The notes below the pieces were generated by a model. That model was not told where the DNA came from. It did no database searches and saw only the letters and a list, made by a program, of their open reading frames with translations. A stretch of DNA of 64,000 nucleotides from Gnetum montanum (lineage: Eukaryota > Streptophyta > Gnetopsida > Gnetales > Gnetaceae), in the NCBI GenBank assembly GCA_015680685.1, contig MNCI01035176.1:198024-262023 (forward strand), written 5' to 3'. Below are positions 1-11,400 of this stretch, piece after piece; position 1 is the first letter of the stretch; every line of letters begins with the position of its first letter. Position numbers and translations under genes: made by a program.

Positions 1-1052
1 TGTCAATGAAGCTCTTTGGAAAAGGTTGCATAAAGCAGAAAAGGAGAAGATGTTCCTAACTAGTAGGGTTGAGGACCTGGAGTCCCGTAATGAATTTCTG
101 CTAGCTCAAGGGGCCAATGATGAGAATTGGCATATAGCTATAATTGACGATGCCTGCTATTGGATGGTCATCAGAAATAATTTCCAAGCCAGTCATGAAC
201 TCATTGATTAATGGATGCAAATGAATCTCCTAGCCCAGAACAACCAAGATTGGAAGGATTACTGTGCAACGGTCCAAGAATGGGGGTAGACACAGAAAGA
301 TCATAAGCACATGTATAAGCGAGAATGTGCTACCTAACACCAACATTACAGGGATTCTACCATTGAAGTGTGATCCCTTTGACTATTTCTTGATGTCATC
401 AGTGCTTCTGGAGCGTACGAAAAGTTTCAGGAGCAAGTGACAGTAAGTGCCTCCCCAGAGAGGGAAATAACCCTCCCTAGTGGGGACACCATTGTCCCTT
501 CCTTCTTCCCTAAACCTCCCCGATGGACTCCTATGAAAAAGGGGAAGGTTAAGGCTAAAACTAATCTAGGAGATGGCGTTTGTTCTAAGCTTACCAAGGA
601 TGAGATTATGCAACATCTATGGGTTGGTTTGGAATAGGTTCCTTTCGAGGCTGACGCGGGACCATCATAGGTAAGTTGTAGGATTATTGCATTCTTGTTA
701 TGCATAGTCTCGATGTCAATGCTAATGTGTGCATCATGTTGAACTATAGGATCGGAATGAGGAGGATCCTCATGAGAATGAGTGTAATGGAGATGATGGT
801 CCTCACAAAGAGGATCTTCACAAGGAGGAGTGTAATGAAGATGATGGTCCTCGCGAAGAGGGTCTTCACAAGGAGGAGCGTAATGAAGATGATGGCCCTC
901 GCGATGAGAAATCCCATGAGGAAGAGCCTTGCAGAGAGTACCGTCCTCACGAAGAGACCCCACAAGAAGAAGGTCCTTACGAGGATGATTTTCTTGACGC
1001 AGAGGTGAAGTTGGATGACACAAGTGGAAGTGTTAGTAAAGGTGGCATGTGA
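1..1052 (+). pseudogene. Antisense aORF, last two exons (7 and 8), copy E1
   Basis: This is the 3' part of the antisense gene that sits between PRO and RT in this element type; the rest lies beyond the left edge. Exon 7 runs from the edge to about 670 and ends at a GTAAGT donor. It is coiled-coil-like (VEDLESRNEFLLA near the start) and ends in a block with PPRWTP and a DAGPS end that is repeated in E2 and E3. Exon 8 starts at 750 after a TATAG acceptor and ends at a TGA at 1,050-1,052. It is very acidic, built of repeats around HKEE and NEDDGPREE, and ends near KLDDTSGSVSKGG. Several stops interrupt exon 7 (after ASHELID, after QEWG and after the last QHLWVGLE), so the copy is dead. The strand is opposite to the E1 gag-pro that follows. 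The function is unknown; the exon assignment rests on alignment by eye with E2 and E3. Confidence 0.72.
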
Positions 1053-1164
1053 CATGGCCATATTGGTCAACATTTTATTATATTGGAATGGAGTAAAAGA
1101 AAATATTTTTTGGCCTATGTAGGCTGGAGTAAAGATCTTATCTTTCATGAAGCGGAACATATAG

Positions 1165-1410
1165 CAGGCCGTAAATAGTTTAAGGCCATTTTGGGCCGTA
1201 CCATCGTAAATGTAAACGAATAAACGAAATCGCCATTTTTAGGTCATAGTGGGCCATAAATAGTTTAAGGCCATTTTGGGTCGTCACTAGTTTAAGGCCA
1301 TTTTAGGCCATCATCATCTTAAGCGTAAAAGGGTAAAGTACATTTGCCATTTTTAGGCCATGGCAGGCCATCACTAGTTTAAGTCCATTTCGGGCCATTA
1401 TCATCTTATG
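1165..1410 (+). repeat. Hairpin-unit array at the PRO/aORF junction, E1
   Basis: At least four units of the form TAGTTTAAGGCC, then ATTTTG or ATTTCG, then GGCC follow one another, separated by short AT-rich spacers. The two arms of each unit can pair (GGCC with GGCC). The array lies just past the stop of the antisense gene and just past the end of PRO on the other strand, the same place as in E2, E3 and E4. Confidence 0.75.
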
Positions 1411-1504
1411 CATAAAAGGGTAATGCGACACAAAAAAGTGCATAAATTACGTAATAGTAAATAATGTGGACTGATACAACATGTTATGCTAACGTGTTTA
1501 TTTA

Positions 1505-2160
1505 CTAGATTTGTAGTTGTTTCTTGATCATTTTTTGGTTTGGTGATGCGTATAGGCGAGGAGGCTTATTATAGCATTCCTCTACACTACCATCTTCTTC
1601 CTAGAAGGGTGGTTCAGCCCAAGTCAAGCTTTCATTGGCCATTGTGTCAGCTTGTTCAACTATTGGGACAAGGGTTTGATCTCCGAGGACTTCAACCTCC
1701 AACCCTTGTTCCATTTCTACGTTGTTAACCACTTGAGGGATCATCTTATCACCATGGATGATAACTTCTCCTCTTGCATAGGGCAAGTGGATCTCTTGAT
1801 GAAGGGATGATGAGACAACCCTTAATTGAGCTAACCAAGACCTCCCTAAGATTAGGTTGAAGTTGGGCATCTCCTCGATGATGATGAACACTACGTTTGT
1901 GGGGAATTGATCCCCTGCTACGAAGTTGATGTGCACTATTCCCTTAACTTGCACTCTTGCCCCGTTAAATGATTTCAGACATGTCGTTTTCGTGGGATTG
2001 ATTTGGTTGAGCAAACCCAGTTTGTCCACTATAGGGAATGGGATGACATTGTTAGCGGCCCCGTCATCCACGTGTACTCTTCGAATTCTATACTAGTCGA
2101 CCTGGATAGTGATGAACATGGATGTTGTTGTCACCTGACCCTTTTCTAGGTCATCCTTAA
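1505..2160 (-). pseudogene. Retropepsin (PRO) end of gag-pro, copy E1
   Basis: Aspartic protease domain at the C-terminal end of the gag-pro frame; it would cleave the Gag and Pol precursors in the particle. The active-site segment reads VDDGAANNVIPF, the DDGAA form seen in all but one copy here. The flap-side and C-terminal motifs NLILGRSWLAQLR and HQEIHLPYA are intact. The frame continues past a stop (after WAEPPF) and ends with KKQLQI and a stop at 1,505, right before the hairpin array. The same ending (KKQL or KRQL, a few residues, stop) is found in E3 and E4, so it looks like the true end of the gag-pro frame. RT does not follow; the antisense gene does. Confidence 0.8.
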
Positions 2161-5100
2161 TGGACTCGTCATGAAATGTCAATTGGGGAGATCATAGTTG
2201 TTCAGCAGTGTGAGGAAGCATAACCAAATGGATTGCTTCTTCATATGCTGGCAAGTTTTCATCCACCGGTATGCACATTACCATGTGAACCATGGCTTCA
2301 TGATGCTTTTGGGATGTCATCAACAAGTCGTACAGGCTCAGCATTGTATTTTTCTATTTGAGAGCCTGCTTGACTTGCGTAAAAGCATTAAGGAGATCAT
2401 GCTCGCGATCTGGTTTTTTGTTACCCTTCTCTTCTTCCATTCGTCCCAGAAGACAGATTTCTTGGGGTGGAATAGCTTCTGGTTGAGGGTTGTATTTTCT
2501 TTGGTAGGGAGAAGGTGTCCGCGTTTACGTAACATCACCTTTTTTAAAAGAAGGTGGGGCCAAGGGCACCGATGCGAGGGGTGTAGGCTTGGGAAGCCCC
2601 AGCGTAAGTCGATCCTTGGCTATGTTACCCGTCATACGTCCTTCTTCTTTCCTGTTAGGTTGTGATTGGGGCATTGACTTAGAGATTTTCTCCTTTGTAG
2701 CAGGAGCAACTGACGGCTTTGGCACCCTGATGACAAAGGGTGCCCTAGGTGTGGGCGCGGGCTAGGCTACGGCTTTACCAATAGTGGGGTGCAGAACGAA
2801 GGTAGGAGACGGGACTCGGAGGACGAAAGGTTGTCGCTAAGCCACACCCATCGATGTTGATGGGCTTGTCATTTGAGGCCATCAAGGAGGCACACGCAAC
2901 ACAAAGGGTTTCTTTGGCTATGCCTGATCATCGCCCTCTATACCCACTCCGTTGATAGTGTACCCTACATTATTTACGTTTAACGGGTCTTGGTACACAT
3001 GCATGGGTTGGTTTTCCAGACAAACCAGATTACTACTGTCTAAGACTAGGTCACCTTGATCAATCATACGTTGAATGTCATCTTCCAACGCCTAGCAGTA
3101 ATCCGTGTCATGACCACACAATTGGTGGTAGTCACAAAATCGGTCCAGCCTAAAGTTCTTGGGGACTAGTAGTTTGTTAGGTTGGGCCAAGGAGGGGTTC
3201 TTTAGTAGCTCACAATGGCGCCTATGGTGCTTTAGAGCCTCCTCAGACATTATCTTGTGTCGGATGTGGCCAGTTCCCAATAATTGCTTCAAAGTTCTGA
3301 AGGATTTATAGGTAGAGCCGCATAATTTGAGCGATCCTTACACTCAAATTTAGGCCTTGACTGCGAAGGTGCTTCAAGGGCGGAAGAAGTTTCTTGATTG
3401 GCATCGTTTGAGCTAGTTGTGGGCTCAGCAGGCTCTGCAAATGTTTCTTATTATTTTTTTTCTTCTTGGCCCCCTCGGCAACCGCTGCTACTGTCGTTGT
3501 CGTAGCCTTGCCTTTGTCCTTACCCTTGTTGTGGGCATTTTTGTAGACCACATACACCGGATCCTTGCTAGCCTCTGCCACATCTTGAATGCTCTTAGTC
3601 TAAGAAAAGGCTTGGCTGAGGCAGTGGGGAGTGAGGTAATATAACTTAGACTTGATAAAGTTGTTAACTGCCCCCTTGAAGATTGCCAACAAATGGGCCT
3701 CCGTGATGGGCTTGCGGATTTCATTCAAGGTGGTGCTCCAACGCTATATAAACTTTTAAACTGACCCAAGTGGGTCTTGCTTGACTCTCATGAGCTAGTC
3801 TAGCATGACTTCCAGTTTCAGGTTGTACTTGAAACGAGTCACAAACTGAGTTAACAGCTCCTTCAAAGTTGAAATGGAAGCACGTGGGAGTGCTCAATAC
3901 CAGTCCAGAGCTTTACCCGTTAGGGACATAGCAAAGACACAGATGATAGTATGTGGCCATTGTTGCAATAGAAATGAATCTGACTTGAAAGTAACTAAAT
4001 GGATGTTGGGTTCACCTTCCCCATTGTATTTCGTAAAATTGGGGAGTGGCATCCTAGGAGGTAATGATAACATAAGCACTACTAGACTAATAGGATCATC
4101 ATGGTAAAAATCCATGACTTATACTGTGTCAGAACTGGCAACCTTGAGGTGTTTAACTTCCTCTGTAAGGGTCTGAATAAGCTAGAAGGCTTGATCCAGA
4201 CCTGTAGATGGAGAGGTTGTTTATGGAATGACAGGAGGAGCCACACTGGGTGACGGAATAGGGGCAGTAGCTTGGCTGATGGGTGATGCTATCAGAATTG
4301 TCCCTGCAGGCGGTGCCGCTTGTGGCATCCACCACCCAGTAGGTGGCATGAATGGGGCGACCACCATCGGCTGTGCCATTGGATGCACTGTTTGCATGGC
4401 TGGGGGCACAGAAAATGACCTTGTAGTGGGGTTTAGTGCTTGCGGGACCTGGTTTTGATGATGGGGGAGATGGGACATCTACGTAGGATGCGCAATGAGA
4501 GACATGTTTGGAACCCACCATGCTATAGTGGTGGGCTCTATCGTGTGAGTTGGGATGAACGTAGGTGTTGTATGTAATTGTGAAGTAGGTATCGCATGTA
4601 CATACGGTGACATGGGCACAGGTGCACGATGAGATGGATTAGCTAACTACACCTGCTGAGGAATGATTTGGGATGGGACACCACTCGGGAGGGTATTCAA
4701 AAAGAGAAAATGTAGCTGGGATGAGTGCGGGACTCGGTTAGTATTAGATAATGTCAAGGTCATGGTGACCATGAATAACAGATTTATGAGGGACATCGTG
4801 GAGGGAGGGGCCATGGCAAAATCAGCATGACTGCCTCCCTCACAGTGGGAGTCTAGATCGCCCTGCCCGTCATGAAGTGCTTCATCATGAAACAAGTCCT
4901 CTCATTGTTCTATTGATGTCCTAGACATCAAAATTTGATCTAGGATCCACTGTTGTTGATTTTTCAGGGGTACAGTGGTGTTATATGAAGGAATAAATTC
5001 CTTCCCATTGTAGTATATGAACTTGTATTCTTATTTTTCTTCGAGTTCTTGTGGATACATGGGTAGATTTGCTACAAGTTTAGAAGAGAGGAAATTGTAA

Positions 5101-5263
5101 TGTTCCCTACACTGAGCATGTCCCTCAGGCTCTTTGTTTTGAAGCTTGAGGGAGTAGTGTGGTCACATCGGACTAGTTGATGACCCGACCATAGGAGGCG
5201 TAACTTGCAGAGTCCAAGGATTCTCGAGGATGGCATGTCAACAGCAATGGTTGATGTAGCCAT
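2161..5263 (-). pseudogene. Tat/Ogre-type gag, copy E1
   Basis: Long Gag, about 1,000 residues before decay, forming the retrotransposon particle. It starts at an ATG at 5,261-5,263 (MATSTIAVD), the same start context as E2. In order it shows a poorly conserved N-terminal part, a Pro/Ala/Thr-rich middle (about 4,150-4,650), the retrotransposon gag core (FTKYNGEGEPNIHLVTF, SLTGKALDWY around 3,894-4,115), a Lys-rich stretch, and a zinc-knuckle-like segment FCDYHQLCGHDTDYC near 3,092. Many stops and frameshifts split it into short pieces. A basic and proline-rich linker (about 2,200-2,900) joins it to PRO. The neighbouring primer site and LTR at 5,493-5,518 fix this as the 5' end of the internal region. 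Confidence 0.82.
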
Positions 5264-5492
5264 TCTCTACATGGTTCGAGAGTAATAAAGATAAGGATAA
5301 AGATCATAAGGGCAAAGGCAAACTAAGGCAATAATCAGGCTTTCTACCCTGTAGGATTCCAAAGGAATCATCGAAGAGACCGATTTGCACCACACAATCT
5401 CGTAAACAACCATGGAGGTATTACATTTACGTCAATTGACAATGCGTATAGACAGCTTACAGGACTACCCATAAAGTGCTGATCGGATATGA

Positions 5493-5511
5493 GGCCCTCC
5501 TTCTAGTGCTA
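5493..5511 (-). promoter_or_regulatory. Primer binding site, tRNA-Asn-like, E1
   Basis: On the plus strand the site reads CCCTCCTTCTAGTGCTA, close to the 3' end of plant tRNA-Asn (CCCTCCTTCTAGCGCCA from memory of the tRNA). It has decayed at the CCA end. It lies 6 bases from the TGTAACG end of the LTR, the normal spacing in the other copies. Confidence 0.65.
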
Positions 5512-5517
5512 GAAAAT

Positions 5518-7150
5518 TGTAACGACGGAAAATGTCGGTCACTGGAAATACCGAGCGGAGTTCCGTGTACACAGTTCCAACCCCAGATCCATGCAAGGGC
5601 CATGCTGGATAAGACGAATCTAAGGTGCCATGAACGATCTTGTTGATCAGATAGGGACTTACTTAATCAGTAAAATTTTGTAATAATTGGATGGCAAAAT
5701 GGTGATTTCAATGAGGAGATACAATATCGTTAATTTCGAAGGTAATTGAAAGCAATGTAAATGATTCAAAGCGATTGCAAAATCTGTATAGATAGGATGC
5801 AAGAAATCGGATTTAGAGAGTGTGCAATCCCGAGATCTAGGATTTAACTTATCAACAAAGTATGTTGGATACAATGATTATGGGCAGACTTCGACTTAGA
5901 CGAAGCACGTGCCAACAACAAGAAAGCTATTTAAAGATAAAACAAGCAAAGGTCAATCTACCTTATTCTAGCCAATCTGGGAGCAAGGGAGTCAGACCCG
6001 AAGTAGAATATCCATTAACTGGCTATTTCTGATCAAAGATTCTTGTCAATCATTTTCGATGTTCTTAAAATCGCTAATCTTCTTTTGTTCTCTTCTCAAT
6101 CTTTGCCAAAAGTTGTCAACGATTACCAATGAAAGAAAATTGCTCACGGAGAAAATTTGCGTATCGAGAAAAATTTTTGCCAACCCCTTGATCCTTGTCA
6201 ACTGGAGTATTTATAAGGTTAGGGTTAGGAGAAAAATACGATTTGTCCTAAACCTACAAAATACCATTGACTTGATGTGTTTGTGTTTGAAGCTTGCAGT
6301 TCCATGCTACGTTACGCTCTAAAGTGTAATGCATCATAATCTACTATTGCTGGAGCTTTGGCAACAAACTATTCTTTGGTTACACTATAATACACTAGAG
6401 AGCATATTATGATGTATTAACTACTAATGCATGAATTGTGTTATCTCTACCATTTCTTGTATTACATTGCATCATGCTACATTACGCTACATAGCATAAT
6501 TCAGCATAAATAGCAAACTTGCAAAAAATTGAAGTGTTGTCGCTGCGCTTCCCTTGTTTCTGTCCAGTCTTTTCGAGGTTTATTATGCTACACTACGTAA
6601 TGTAGCGTAATAGGCCCTCAGCTGAAAAAGGAACTTGCTAAGCTGCGACTTGTCACAAATCCTTGCCTGAATAGCAAGATTTTGCTAAACCGTTGAGGCC
6701 TCAAAATTTTTATGGTGTTTCACTAATTACTGGGAAGGCTGTTGAAATAAGTGTCATCTGAAGTGAAAAGGAGAGTGCAACCCATGGAGAAGGAACCGTA
6801 GCAAGAGGCATTGGTGCCTTGGTTGACACCATGGCTTAGGAATTCACCATCGATAGCCAGATTCATCTTATCCATCTGGCTAGGTAAGGAGCTAGTCAGA
6901 AGAATCTGCTAAGCCAGAGTCTGGTGGCAGTGATGGTTGGAGGCAACCAAGGTTATGGGTGACCATAGTTTTCTTGGGGCTCCAAGTGGTGAAGCTAACC
7001 CTGGGAGTTACAGCTATAGAGTGGTCATCATAGGAGCATCTTTAAGGGGTCAATAGAATTCCTTTTGGCATATCCAAGGAATCAGTAGGATGCCAAGAGG
7101 GTAGCGATGTTCCGTCTGTTCCAACGCTCTACCCGTTCTATCTAGTAGGG
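5518..7150 (-). mobile_element. LTR serving E1 (5') and apparently E2 (3')
   Basis: The lower edge TGTAACG at 5,518 is the TACA end of the LTR on the element strand, next to the primer site. It aligns with the E2 LTR from 20,511 over at least 1 kb, with clear divergence. The U3 part contains many palindrome-like words such as GCTACATTACGCTACATAGC. The upper edge is not resolved. Homology to E2 fades near 6,590, and 6,600-7,150 is unexplained U3 or 3' UTR. Only this one LTR lies between the integrase end of E2 and the gag of E1, so the two elements look like a tandem sharing one LTR. Confidence 0.6.
6208..6215 (-). promoter_or_regulatory. LTR TATA box, E1
   Basis: TATAAATA on the minus strand within the conserved LTR block that reads GAGTATTTATAAGG on the plus strand. 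It sits 690 bases from the end of the LTR, so R plus U5 would be a little under that length. The same box occurs in every LTR of the window. Confidence 0.6.
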
Positions 7151-7184
7151 ATGTTGTGCAAGAATGATTAGGCTCGCTTGTCTT

Positions 7185-7575
7185 GTGGATTTTTTGGAAG
7201 ATTCTAGTTTTAAGTCCTGTTAGATCATTGTTGCTAGTTTTAAGTCCCAATAGACCATGGTCCCTATTTAAAGTCTAGGCAAACTAAAACATGCTAGTTT
7301 TATGTCATAGAAAATGACATAAGAGCTAGTTTATGGTCCCAACAGACCATGTTATGGGTGTTAGTTTTGTGTTGTGACCCAAGGACAAGTCTATGCTAGT
7401 TTTAGCATCTCAGCAGACAGATGCTTACCTTGCCAGTTTCACGTCATGGCGGACGACCGAAAAATTTGTCAGTTTAGCATCGTGGTGGACACATGCAGGA
7501 AATTCTAGTTTTACATCGTAGCAGACGAGTACAACACCACTAGTTTTACGTCGTAGTAGATGTTTGTTACTTGCG
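7185..7575 (+). repeat. Hairpin-unit array at the INT/3' LTR junction, E2
   Basis: About ten units begin with TAGTTTT or CAGTTT and then form different but self-complementary arms. Examples: TTATGTCAT/ATGACATAA (7,300-7,308 with 7,314-7,322), ATGGTC/GACCAT (7,333-7,338 with 7,345-7,350), AGCATC/GATGCT (7,404-7,409 with 7,420-7,425) and CGTC/GACG. This is the most diverse array in the window and the clearest case of arm change with pairing kept. Confidence 0.75.
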
Positions 7576-7589
7576 TTTGAGCTGAGCTA

Positions 7590-8720
7590 TCATCTAAATG
7601 TGGTACTACTTCAGATACATGTGATTCACCAAATTTGGAAGTTCGTTTCCATTGATGTCTGCTAGCCTAAATGCTCCGTTGTCGTATGCGTCGATGACCA
7701 AGAAGGGGCCTTCCCAGCTTGCAGAGAATTTGCTCACTAGTTCACGAACGGCCTTAAAAACTAAGTCTCCCTTCTTAATCGGTCATTAATGTAGGTTTTG
7801 ATGATGCTTCTACTTCTTCCTGTCTTGATATTTTTTGATGTTGTCGAGTGTTTGGATGCATTTCTCCTCCACTAAGTCTAGATCCACGATCTTGGACTCG
7901 CTGTGTTGAGTCTCATTTATAACCATGGAGAGGCCCATCTACAGTGAGGCAACCTATAGTTCAAAAGGCAACATTGCTTCAGATCCATAGACTAGGTTGT
8001 AGGGTGTCCTACTAGTAGCTGTTCTGCATGTCGCACGATAGGCCCATAGCACGTAGAGGATTTTTTCATGCCATCGTTTCTTGTTGCTGCTAAGCATCTT
8101 TTTGAGTAAATTGATAACCACTTTGCTTGTTTCTTCTTCTTGACCATTTTCTTATGGATAATATGGGGAGGAAAAAGATTTCTTAATACCAAGGTTTTTG
8201 CAGAAAGATTTAGTTTCAGCACTACTAAATTGTGATCCAATGTCGGTCACAATAGACATGGGAAGCCCAAACTTGGTTACTATGTTATCTAAGATAAAAT
8301 GGCAAACCTGTTGAGATGTAGTTTTTCATAGGGGAATAGCCTTGATCCACTTCATGAAGTACTCAGTGGTGGTGATAATGAAGCTATGTTCTGCGGAAGA
8401 CTTAGGCGTGATGGGGCCTATCATGTCTAGTCCCCATCGTTGGAATGGCCAAGTGATCTGTGTGTTATGTAACTCATTCGGTGACATGTGTATCAGATTT
8501 GCATAACGCTAGCATGTGTCACATGTCTTAACCTTGGTAAGGTAGTCTCATTCCATGTACGTCCAGTAATACCCTAAGTGTCTAATTTTAGCGACCATGG
8601 CTCATGGGGCTATATGTCCTCCACATAGCCCTACATGGACTTAGCTAACTATCCTTTGTGCTTGGTCATTGTTAACGTAGGTTAGCAATACTTCATCAAG
8701 GGAGTGCCTACATACAATGC
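7590..8720 (-). pseudogene. Integrase (INT), copy E2
   Basis: DDE integrase that would join the element's cDNA to host DNA. The frame reads, from high to low coordinates, the HHCC zinc finger (VGLCGGH, then GYYW, then KTCDTC), the first catalytic Asp in WGLDMIGP (about 8,430), the second in IVTDIGSQF (about 8,250), a SSPYYP motif just before the expected Glu region, and a chromodomain-free C-terminal end with a WEGPF-like motif near 7,710. Stops (for example after AIPL) and frameshifts inactivate it. It is followed by the hairpin array rather than by another gene. Confidence 0.8.
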
Positions 8721-8899
8721 TATCTCTAATGATGACGTATTACCTGGAACACTTGCAGATTGCATCCTTTTGTGCATATGTTAACTCATGCAGTGGTTCT
8801 CCATGCAGAAGGTAGGCTTTAATGTTGTCGTACCATTCTGGCATTCCTTCCGCACTTAAAGAAGAGATTTGCATTACTTGGATGACAAGATCTATACAT

Positions 8900-9775
8900 T
8901 CCATCATTAAAGTAGGCTAGGTGGAAAATAAATCTGGAGGCATGTTTAAAGCTAGCGTAGGTAATGCATCAGCTACAGTGTTCTTACTACGCAGCACGTG
9001 TTGGATGTTAGTCATTGTAAATTGCTTCAGAAGATCTTTAGCCATATCGCAATAGGACTGCAGATGCACAGCTTTGCAAGCATAGAATTCTGTGATTTGA
9101 TTGACAACGAGCATTGAATCGCCTCAAATTGCTAGGTGTTTGACGTTCAGTTCTTTGGCTACGAACAATCCACTAAGGAGTCCCTCATATTCTGCCACAT
9201 TGTTCGTACAAGAAAACGTCAGGTGGTAAGCCAATGGGTGAACATACTCAGGGAAAAGCATACTGACAGTGGATGCACTGCCACCTCTGGTATTCAAAGC
9301 TCCATCAAAATATAACGTCTCTTTGAGGCCTGTTGATATAGGGCTTAAACTATGTACATGTTCATTAGGAAACTCAGGCTCTATCATGGCTTGATCGTTA
9401 ACAGGTGATGTCACAAGCTGGTCAGCTATCGCTTGGCCCTTCGTGGAAGATTGGCCAACGTACTGCAAGTCAAATTCTTCTGTGATGGCTTTCCAGTAGG
9501 CTATCCTATTGCTCTCGTATAAATTATTCATGATTATGTGTAGAATTTTGTTCTTGCAAATTATGTTAGCTTGGCTACGGAAAAGATAGTTTCTACATTT
9601 TTTGAGTGCAAACACTAATGCCAAGCAGTTATGCTCTACTTCATTGTACCTCATTTTGTATGTGAATAGAGCATGACTTAGGTAATAAATAGGGATTTCT
9701 AACCTATCATCCCTCTTTTGACACAACAATGCAGCTATAGACACATCTGAACTTGCCAGGTAGATGTAGAAAGGC
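8900..9775 (-). pseudogene. RNase H and archaeal-type RNase H, copy E2
   Basis: Two RNase H-type regions follow RT. The first is the usual gypsy RNase H (SIAALLCQKRD, YYLSHAL, YNEVEHNCLALVFALKK). The second is the extra aRNH typical of the Tat lineage, with LYFDGA, NNVAEYEGLLSGL, GDSMLVVNQITE and NTVADALPTLALN, which hold the expected acidic positions. A single TGA just before GDSMLVV splits it. The double RNase H is the main reason I place the element in the Tat/Ogre lineage. The region is continuous with RT above and INT below, as in a normal pol. Confidence 0.82.
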
Positions 9776-11080
9776 TAATCCCTTTGTGGTGGGAAAACCA
9801 TTAGCAAATGTAGCAGCTCTTCCTTTAGGTTGTCAAACACATGTTGACAATCCTTGGTCCATTCAAAGTTAACCCCCTTCTTAAGTAGATGTTGCATAGG
9901 ATGTAATTTTTCTGTCAACTTCGATATGAATCTCCTAATAAATTGTAACCTACCCTCCAATCCATGCAGTTCTTTGAGGTCTGTATGTGGTGTTAGGTTA
10001 ACAATGGCCTTAACCTTGTCGGGGTCGACTCGTATGCTAGCCTCCGATACTACAAACCTCAACATGCATCCGGTTTTGACTCCGAATACACATTTTTTGG
10101 GTTGAGCAGTAGGTCATGCCTAAGACATCGTTTAAGGATTAACTTTAGGTCCTCTGGGTGATCTTCTGACTTCCTATATTTAACAGCTATATTGTCTATG
10201 TAGTCATTCAATCTCTCTAAGAGATAATCGCTAAAGATATATGTCATGGAGCGTTGATAAGTTGCTCCAGTGTTTTTTAGCCCAAAGGGCATCATGGTAT
10301 AATAGAAAGTTCCCCAAGGGGTCATGAAAGTTGTAGTCAATTGATGTTCTAGGTTGATACGGATTTGATTATATCCCAAAAAACCATCTATGAAGGATAG
10401 TAATGCATGTCCAGCTGTTGTATTGATAAGTTGGTCACTACTCGGTAATGGGAAATTGTCTTTAATCATTGCCTTGTTCAGATCGTGGAAGTCTATACAG
10501 ATATGTATTCCTCATGTTTTCTTAGAAATAACAACAATGTTTGACACCCAATCTAAATAATTAACCGCGTGGATGAAACCATCTTGATATAGCTTAGTGA
10601 TTCATCACACATTGCCAACGCGATTTCGGGCTTAATCTTCTGTGCTTTCTGTCTAACCGCTTTGATACTTGGATTTAACATGATGTTGTGATGTATTATT
10701 CACGGGTCTAAACCCAGAATGTCTTCATATGACCATGCGAACACTGTAATGTTATCTTGGACCACTTGAGATATATTGCTCTGCATCTATTAGTCAAGGA
10801 GGAAACTAACCTTCAAAGTTTTTCTTTCTCCTTTGTGCGTAACTACAGAGACCTCAGTGAGGGAATCCTTGGTCACATCACCAGCCTCCAAGTCTAGGGT
10901 TCGGGCCAAATATTTTGGCTAGTCTGGGGATACTTCCAAGGCTGCTATGGTTATGTCACAAGAGAGATTGTTGGTTCTTATCGTTGCAAGATTAGTCTGT
11001 CTAAAATTTTCCCCATATGGGCCTGTTATGGCTAGGGGTGCGAGTAAAGCTTCGTCCATTTGTAAATTGACCTACAAAAC
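9775..11080 (-). pseudogene. Reverse transcriptase and N-terminal linker, copy E2
   Basis: RT copies the element RNA into DNA. Clear motifs are FPLPSSDQLINTT, FIDGFLGYNQI, TTTFMTPWGTFYY, MPFGLKNTGATYQR and LRFVVSEASIRVDPDKVKAI. The catalytic YxDD box reads YIDN (about 10,180-10,215), so the second Asp is replaced; E3 has the same change and E4 does not. The thumb region continues as GLEGRLQFIRRFI. The linker from about 10,680 to 11,080 is broken by frameshifts but matches the E4 and E3 linker with its TWSYxDMPGLD-like segment. Upstream of it there is no protease; the hairpin array and antisense gene come first. Confidence 0.83.
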
Positions 11081-11159
11081 TGCCAAGAACAGAAGTTGTT
11101 ACATTGTTTTTGTCAACATCATGAAATGATAGAAGATTTTTTTTTTAGAGATGGATGTT

Positions 11160-11400
11160 AAAAGGTTGTCAGTTTAAGGTCTTAGTGGACCATTACAATA
11201 TAGGCAGTTTGTAAGAAAATAGCAAGCCAGGTTTCCTAGGTATTAGCATAAAATTTCTGCGAATTATGATGAAAGGTATAACGTGGCGTGTCTAGCGTGT
11301 CAAGACAGCTAATTTAGGATTTTGTGCAGACCGTAGTTAATGTGACCAAATTACAAGACGATAAGCTATGTGTTAGTTTAGGGTCTTTTCGGACCATCAT
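11160..11400 (+). repeat. Hairpin-unit array at the aORF/RT junction, E2
   Basis: Two clear units (CAGTTTAAGGTC..GACC near 11,170 and TAGTTTAGGGTC..GACC, arms 11,382-11,385 with 11,392-11,395) with weaker ones between. The arms are GGTC/GACC here, in place of the GGCC/GGCC of the PRO side. Confidence 0.65.

Noticed and set aside
427-1023. Long minus-strand frame rich in His/Pro (HYTPPCEDPL repeats)
   Set aside because: It is the reverse complement of exons 7-8 of the antisense gene; the acidic plus-strand frame is conserved in E2, so this is a shadow. The same holds for 15,842-16,180.
744-1160. Hydrophobic 138-codon minus-strand frame that looks like a membrane protein
   Set aside because: It is another shadow of the repetitive acidic exon 8; open frames opposite GA-rich repeats are expected by chance.
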